Positions 13,304 through 17,771 of a DNA stretch of 17,771 bases are shown here, one piece after another. Each line of letters starts with the position of its first letter. Position 1 is the stretch's first letter. Below the pieces are notes generated by a model. The model saw only the letters and a list, made by a program, of their open reading frames with translations. It did no database searches and was not told where the DNA came from. Position numbers and translations under genes: made by a program. Origin of the DNA: an uncultured Clostridiaceae bacterium (GTDB lineage Bacteria; Bacillota; Clostridia; Lachnospirales; Lachnospiraceae); the NCBI GenBank assembly GCA_902477765.1, contig CABSIM010000047.1, positions 1 to 17,771 on the forward strand, read 5' to 3'.

Positions 13304-15080
13304 AATCACCTAATACATTGACGATCTTTACAGGTGTACGGTAATTCCAGGTGGAAATCTTGATTCCGGTCTTCGCGCTGGATGCATGGCATACCTGCCC
13401 GTTTCCGATATAAAGTGCCACATGGTTGATGGAACCGCTGCTTCCTCCGTAGAACACCAGATCACCCGGCCGCATCTCACTGGACGAAATGGACCGTCCG
13501 CAGTTGGCCTGAGCGGCTGAGCTGTGCGGCAGGGATACACCGAAGTGTGCCATGACGGACATGGTGAATCCTGAGCAGTCCGCACCGTTGGTCAGACTGG
13601 TTCCTCCCCATACATAGGGATTGCCCACAAACTGCACTGCATAGTTGGCGATCTGTGCCCTGGTGGACGAAACACTTCCCGCATTGGAACCGGCACTTCC
13701 GGATGTATTCTTTCCGGATGAGCTGCTTCCGCCGGACGAGCTGCTTCCGCCGGATGAACTGCTTCCCTTGGACGAACTGCTTCCTCCGGAACTCTTGGTC
13801 TGTTCCACCACCGGCGTATAGGGAATTGCTTCATTCAGAGCATACTGTACATCCGCATAATCAGAAGATATGTATGCGTTGGTATCATCAATCTCGATCT
13901 CAACCCATCCGTCCATCTGGCTCACTACCAGGAATTTCTCATGGTTGGAAATCTGGGTCCAGATTCTGGATTCCGTATTGGGCTCCGAACGGACATTGAC
14001 GCCGTCCGTATTGGCAATGGCCATCAGTTCTGCCACTTCCAGTGCCTTATCCTTGGCAGCCTGGCCTGTAAGAATATATTCTGACTTCACATATCCGGTA
14101 ATCTTTCCGGAACGGATCTTGTACCAGCCTTCCGTGGATGTATCCAGAATATCGCAGCCTGCATTGCTGGGCAGTTTTCCGATGATCTTTCCGTCGGTCT
14201 CGCTGGGGTTATCGCGGATATTCAGATAGTTGGTTACATTGGATACGCCCAGATTGTCATACAGATTGAAAACCGTGGTCCTCATATCCTGCTTATGTGC
14301 CTCGTTGAGAGCATAACGGATCTCCACATAGTCTGCTGCAATATAGCCGTCGGAAATCTGAATCCAGCCTTCCTGCTCTCCTTTGATCTCATATCTCTCA
14401 TCCTTCAGAACCTGTCCGACGATTTCCGCTTCCTGACTGGGCTCTGCGCGGACATTCAGCTTGTCCGCTTCCACAATGGCCCGCTCCTTCACATTTTCCG
14501 CAGCCTTTTCCTTGGCCTTGTCTCCTGTATACACATACTGGGAGCTGACATACCCGGTCACGCCTCCGGAGCTGATCTTATACCAGCCTTCCGTGGATGT
14601 GTCAATGATCTCACAGGCGCCTCCGGCCGGCAGCTTTCCGATTACCTCTCCGAAATTCTCCGGTGTCTTGCGGACATTCAGATACCCGGACACCTCAGCG
14701 ATACCCAGATTGGCATAACTGTCCAGAACCGTCTTGACCGCTTCATCATGTTCTTTCTGTTCGATTTCCTCGGCAGACAGAGTGGTTTCCAGGACTATGG
14801 TCTGCGGCTCGGAAGATTCTGTCTCTGCCGGAGCCGTGGTCTCCAGAGAAGCCGCCACCGTCTCCACCTTGATTTTCCCGGCCTTGTCGGCTCCGCCGTT
14901 CCCGATGGCCTTTCCGGCAACCGCCACAACAGATACCACGGCCACGGCAATTCCGGCCGCTGCCAGATATTTGGGGTAGTTGCCCTGCTCTTTCTTCTTT
15001 TTGATCTTTTTCAGCCTTTCGATATTGTCTTCCGGCTGAGCCTTTCCTTTTTTATCTTTTACATTTTCTTCTTCAGCCAT
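13302..15080 (-). CDS. Membrane-anchored NlpC/P60 peptidoglycan hydrolase with four SH3b domains
   Basis: Predicted gamma-D-glutamyl-diamino acid endopeptidase acting on cell-wall stem peptides. The 592-residue protein has a charged cytoplasmic start (about 1-37, Lys-rich), one membrane helix (about 38-56), four SH3b domains arranged as two tandem pairs, a Gly/Ser linker with 6-residue units (GGSSSS), and a C-terminal NlpC/P60 domain with Cys502 (GADCSGF), His553 (INHVALYIG) and His565 (CHASS). The pairs are clear duplicates: each holds YLN(V/I)R, then DTSTEGWYKI and later ALNEA. The ATG at 15078-15080 has GGAG 7 bases upstream. A strong promoter lies 60 bases upstream, inside the gap after the recombinase gene. 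Confidence 0.95.
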   Translation of the reverse strand: MAEEENVKDKKGKAQPEDNIERLKKIKKKKEQGNYPKYLAAAGIAVAVVSVVAVAGKAIGNGGADKAGKIKVETVAASLETTAPAETESSEPQTIVLETTLSAEEIEQKEHDEAVKTVLDSYANLGIAEVSGYLNVRKTPENFGEVIGKLPAGGACEIIDTSTEGWYKISSGGVTGYVSSQYVYTGDKAKEKAAENVKERAIVEADKLNVRAEPSQEAEIVGQVLKDERYEIKGEQEGWIQISDGYIAADYVEIRYALNEAHKQDMRTTVFNLYDNLGVSNVTNYLNIRDNPSETDGKIIGKLPSNAGCDILDTSTEGWYKIRSGKITGYVKSEYILTGQAAKDKALEVAELMAIANTDGVNVRSEPNTESRIWTQISNHEKFLVVSQMDGWVEIEIDDTNAYISSDYADVQYALNEAIPYTPVVEQTKSSGGSSSSKGSSSSGGSSSSGGSSSSGKNTSGSAGSNAGSVSSTRAQIANYAVQFVGNPYVWGGTSLTNGADCSGFTMSVMAHFGVSLPHSSAAQANCGRSISSSEMRPGDLVFYGGSSGSINHVALYIGNGQVCHASSAKTGIKISTWNYRTPVKIVNVLGD

Positions 15081-15140
15081 TTTTTATCTCCATTGCCCTG
15101 CTGTACAGGGATCATCACATTTTACGACATATCAATTAAT

Positions 15141-15170
15141 ATTTTATCAAATCATGACGGCCCCTGTCAA
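15141..15170 (-). promoter_or_regulatory. SigA-type promoter of the NlpC/P60 gene
   Basis: Minus strand TTGACA (15165-15170), 18-base spacer, TAAAAT (15141-15146) with TGA before it, an extended -10. A small hairpin (CCCTG/CAGGG, 15096-15110) lies in the leader just before the ribosome binding site. Confidence 0.8.
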
Positions 15171-15224
15171 ATTATTTCCCCCCTGTACTTGTGAGATTTT
15201 CCTTGCAATTTTATTAATATTTGG

Positions 15225-16031
15225 TTACCATCTGACAACATCGTCCACAATGGCCTGCTGCTCCGTGCTGGTTCTTCTCAGGTAGATCCTTGTGGTCTCT
15301 ATGCTTTCATGCCCCATCAGATCTGCCAGAAGAGCAATATCATTAAACCGTTCCAGAAAACTTTTGGCAAATCTGTGACGGAATGAATGGGGATAGACCA
15401 CTGCGGGATCCAGCCCGTATCGCTGCGCCAGAACCTTCAGCTGTCCTGCGATTCCCCTGGTGGTGATCCGTCTGCCCTGTCTGTTTAAAAAAAGAAAACC
15501 GCTTGCCTGGCCCTTATCCTCAAGCCACGCAAGCGCTTCTTCCCGCAGCGCTCTGGGTATGTAGATCCTTCTGAGCTTCCCCCCCTTGGAATACAGATCC
15601 ACATACCCGGTATTCACATGTTCTGCCTTGATCTGGATCAGTTCGCTGACGCGAACACCCGTGGCCGCCATGAACCGCACCACAAAATACCAGAAAAGTT
15701 CATTGTCTCTCTGCAGACAGTTCTTGAAATATTCATAGTCTGCCTCGCTGATTACATTTTCAAGAAACGCTTTCTGCTGGACTTTTACAAACTGCATTTT
15801 CCACTCATCCCTGCCGATACTTTCCAGATAGCAGTTCAGCGCCCGGAGCCGGAGATTGACGGTTTTGGGTTTGTAATTTTCGATGAGCCAGACCTTGTAA
15901 TCCCGCAGCTTCTTTTTGGTTACCGTATCATACTGCTGATAATACTGTTTCACCGCGAAGCTGTAGGATGATACGGTATTTTCTGATAAATTCGTGCCTC
16001 TGAGATACTGTTCAAATTTGTCCATATTCAT
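15225..16031 (-). CDS. Tyrosine recombinase, XerC/XerD-like
   Basis: A 268-residue site-specific recombinase. It has an N-terminal SAM-like DNA-binding domain (about 1-85; LSENTVSSYSFAVKQYY) and a catalytic domain with the full active-site set: Arg127 (ATGVRVSEL), Lys152 (SKGGKLRRIYIP), His215 and Arg218 (HSFRHRFA), His242 (LMGHESIETT) and the nucleophile Tyr251. The ATG at 16029-16031 has GGAGG 9 bases upstream. No excisionase, phage or conjugation genes lie nearby, so this looks like a resident Xer-type or DNA-inverting enzyme and not part of an element. Its target is unknown; I found no clear inverted repeat pair around it. Confidence 0.92.
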   Translation of the reverse strand: MNMDKFEQYLRGTNLSENTVSSYSFAVKQYYQQYDTVTKKKLRDYKVWLIENYKPKTVNLRLRALNCYLESIGRDEWKMQFVKVQQKAFLENVISEADYEYFKNCLQRDNELFWYFVVRFMAATGVRVSELIQIKAEHVNTGYVDLYSKGGKLRRIYIPRALREEALAWLEDKGQASGFLFLNRQGRRITTRGIAGQLKVLAQRYGLDPAVVYPHSFRHRFAKSFLERFNDIALLADLMGHESIETTRIYLRRTSTEQQAIVDDVVRW

Positions 16032-16182
16032 ACTTTTGGACCTCCTTTCAACACGATTTTAACAGACTTTTCTTCATTTACTACCATTTAAGGCACTCTT
16101 TCGAAAAAGAAAGACGTTTCTGTATGATTTTTATGGCTATCGGTCAGAATTGATCCACAGGATTTCCGGCGTTATGCAGAAA

Positions 16183-16224
16183 GAAAAGGCTGCATGCCAG
16201 GATTTTCCGGGCATCAGCCTTTTC
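16183..16224 (-). terminator. Intrinsic terminator of the DUF1177 transcript
   Basis: A 10-base stem (16183-16192 with 16215-16224), a one-base bulge and five further pairs (16194-16198 with 16210-16214), with an 11-base loop. On the minus strand the 3' arm ends in TTTTC followed by TTTCT. It separates the DUF1177 gene from the recombinase gene. The 276-base gap holds no other gene that I see. Confidence 0.8.
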
Positions 16225-16307
16225 CATGATTTTTTCCTATTCCGTTTCATGCGGATGCACCATATTTCCTCCCATTGGGGAAATATCCGGTCATCTCACG
16301 GATCTCT

Positions 16308-17243
16308 TTATTTTCCCAGGGTCTGGAAATGCTCCATGGTTCCATAGAGTTTAAGGATTCTTCCATATTCTTCCTCGTCATAGAATCTGCACTGTCCCCT
16401 GCCAAAGGACTTGGCCGCCTCCAGCATGAATCTGGCTGCATCGTCCAGATCCTCCAGATGGATGGCACCGGTGGCACATCCCGCCACTGTGGTTTCTGTT
16501 GTGATGGCAACACCCACCACAGGTGCCTTGGTCGCCGTTGCCGGCTGAAGAATGCTGTTCAGATGGAACAGACCGTTTCCGTAAGGAGTGATATCCTGCT
16601 GTGTCAGTGCAAAAACATAGGGAAGTTTCCCTGTGGTTGTCTGCATGATATCCAGAAGGTCTTCACTGACCCGGAGAATATAGCCTTCCTTGACTGTGGG
16701 AGAAATGGCAAAACCTCTGTGGTTGATGATCCGGTTGCCTTTTGTGGTATCCACCACCAGAACCGCATCCAGAGAATCCGTCACTTCCTCTTTGTTCACC
16801 TGCCATGTTTCCACCGGTGAGTTCATGAACGGCACCGGTTCATGGGGTGTTGTGGGGGCATTGGGGCAGACATGTGTGGAAATGAACACGTCACCGTCCA
16901 GCACATCCCCCTTGTTCTGCATGTCCAGAAGTTTTGCAGCCACGGCAAGGGCGGTAATGGCCCCGTCTCCGTCAGACACAAAACCGATCTGCTCCGGTCT
17001 CGCTCCCAGACCGCCCAGTCTTCCCAGAATTCCCAGCGTTCCTGCCGTTCCTCCGGAAGATTTTCCGTTTTTCCCCGGAATCAGGATCCTCACCATATCG
17101 GTATGGCCCTTGGGTCCCTCCAGGGGATATGTCTCCACACCGCATCCCGGACGAATTCCTTCCAGATACTCTTTCACGCGGGCGCCTGACGCCTCCGCAC
17201 TGTCAAGAATATCATAAAGTTCAATAAACTGTTTGTACAACAC
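16308..17243 (-). CDS. DUF1177 family protein
   Basis: A 311-residue protein matching the DUF1177 pattern as I know it: LYKQFIELYDILDS at the start, then TLGILGRLGGLGARPEQIG, VSDGDGAITALAVAAKLLDM, STHVCPNAPTTPHEPVPFM, VVDTTKGNRIINHRGFAISP, TQQDITPYGNGLFHLNS and LQPATATKAPVVGVAI. The conserved Asp, His and Glu residues suggest a metal-dependent hydrolase, perhaps on peptides or amino acids, but no function is established. The start is GTG at 17241-17243, with AGGGG 6 bases upstream. The frame is open much further but there overlaps the preceding gene. It has its own promoter. Its place after a TAXI TRAP binding-protein gene hints that it acts on the imported solute. Confidence 0.9.
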   Translation of the reverse strand: MLYKQFIELYDILDSAEASGARVKEYLEGIRPGCGVETYPLEGPKGHTDMVRILIPGKNGKSSGGTAGTLGILGRLGGLGARPEQIGFVSDGDGAITALAVAAKLLDMQNKGDVLDGDVFISTHVCPNAPTTPHEPVPFMNSPVETWQVNKEEVTDSLDAVLVVDTTKGNRIINHRGFAISPTVKEGYILRVSEDLLDIMQTTTGKLPYVFALTQQDITPYGNGLFHLNSILQPATATKAPVVGVAITTETTVAGCATGAIHLEDLDDAARFMLEAAKSFGRGQCRFYDEEEYGRILKLYGTMEHFQTLGK

Positions 17244-17279
17244 CTGAAACCCCTCCCATTTTGTGTAGTCTGTTTTATC

Positions 17280-17308
17280 AGTATAGCAGATTCCGCACCG
17301 GAATTCAA
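17280..17308 (-). promoter_or_regulatory. SigA-type promoter of the DUF1177 gene
   Basis: Minus strand TTGAAT (17303-17308), 17-base spacer, TATACT (17280-17285) preceded by TGC, an extended -10. Transcription would start about 30 bases before the GTG start. Confidence 0.85.
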
Positions 17309-17379
17309 GAGCCTTTCTCATGCTTCCGGGAATCTCCCCTCCCGGCCGGATGCCGCAGATTGTCCTCTCTGTGATGTTT

Positions 17380-17771
17380 TTATTCCAGATACCCGCATTC
17401 CCTGTAATAAGCCTCCGCTCCGGCATGAAGCGGAACCGGAAGTTCCCGGCACAGAAAACTGCTGTCTTCCATCGGGCAGAATCCCGGCCATACAAGAGCC
17501 AGTTCCCCTCCTCTGAGATCCAGAGACATGGCCAGCTCCCTGGCTGTTTCCTCGTCCATATCCGACCGGACACAAAGGAGCACCTTGATCCCCGGAACAG
17601 TCATCGCTTCCGTCTGTCCCGGCCAGGTTCCGGCCGGCAGTTCTGCAGGATAAATCCAGGGGTACTGCTCTGCCATTCTGAAAACAGACTCTTCTCCCGG
17701 AGACACTGCCTTCAGTTCCGGCATGGCCGAAATCCTTTCCAGCATGGAGCCGTATGCCAGATCAAATACGT
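17380..17771 (-). CDS. TAXI family TRAP transporter solute-binding protein, C-terminal part
   Basis: The frame runs without a stop from the right edge, so only the last 130 residues or so are here and the true start lies outside. The end of the protein carries TAXI features: IYPAELPAGTWPGQTEAMTV, a segment like VLLCVRSDMDEETARELAMSL, and the near-terminal PLHAGAEAYYRECG, equivalent to the family's PLHPGAEKYY. Such lipoproteins or secreted proteins deliver a solute, usually a carboxylate such as glutamate, to a fused TRAP permease. The DUF1177 gene follows after 136 bases with its own promoter. Confidence 0.85.
   Translation of the reverse strand, partial: VFDLAYGSMLERISAMPELKAVSPGEESVFRMAEQYPWIYPAELPAGTWPGQTEAMTVPGIKVLLCVRSDMDEETARELAMSLDLRGGELALVWPGFCPMEDSSFLCRELPVPLHAGAEAYYRECGYLE

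Noticed and set aside
15081..15224. Invertible promoter next to the recombinase
   Set aside because: Only short AT-rich direct repeats (ATTAATATTT) and one small hairpin are present; no inverted pair flanks the promoter.
17244..17573. DUF1177 protein starting upstream, within the TAXI gene
   Set aside because: The extra residues overlap a well-supported gene end, and the GTG at 17243 matches the family start with a good ribosome binding site.

Overview
The window looks like chromosome of a spore-forming anaerobic Firmicute of class Clostridia, most like Lachnospiraceae. This is inferred from gene content, not from a database search. The supporting signs are a cotJ spore-coat operon, a glycyl-radical pyruvate formate-lyase operon under a ZTP riboswitch, strong GGAGG-type ribosome binding sites before nearly every gene, a tRNA gene without an encoded CCA end, and a TAXI-type TRAP transporter. 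Nearly everything is on the minus strand. The exceptions are gpmI and the small membrane-protein gene that follows it.

Left part (1-4010). The window opens in the start of an AT-rich minus-strand membrane-protein gene that runs off the left edge. About 600 bases without an intact gene follow. Next come two GNAT acetyltransferase genes and the operon cotJA-cotJB-cotJC, whose CotJB carries an unusual N-terminal array of ten cysteine heptads. A valine tRNA gene with its own promoter and terminator closes this part.

Middle part (4011-9125). A lipoprotein gene and gpmI are divergent. gpmI (glycolysis) is followed by a small two-helix membrane protein, and a perfect hairpin separates these from a convergent minus-strand run: a secreted or anchored protein of unknown function and an SH3b plus Amidase_3 cell-wall amidase.

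Right-centre (9102-13303). A small coiled-coil protein and the pflB-pflA operon. pflB has a SigA-type promoter, a ZTP (pfl-motif) aptamer and an intrinsic terminator that shares bases with the aptamer. This ties formate production to the state of one-carbon and purine metabolism. Upstream lies a gene for a cysteine-rich, Gly-Tyr repeat protein with a sporulation-type promoter, a second candidate spore-surface protein.

Right part (13302-17771). A membrane-anchored NlpC/P60 hydrolase with four SH3b domains, a stand-alone tyrosine recombinase, a DUF1177 protein with its own strong promoter, and the C-terminal end of a TAXI TRAP solute-binding protein entering from the right edge.

The best candidates for something undescribed are the two repeat-rich cysteine proteins (CotJB N-terminus and the 126-residue protein) and a plus-strand terminator that has no plus-strand gene. 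The riboswitch is a known class but is unusually clear here.
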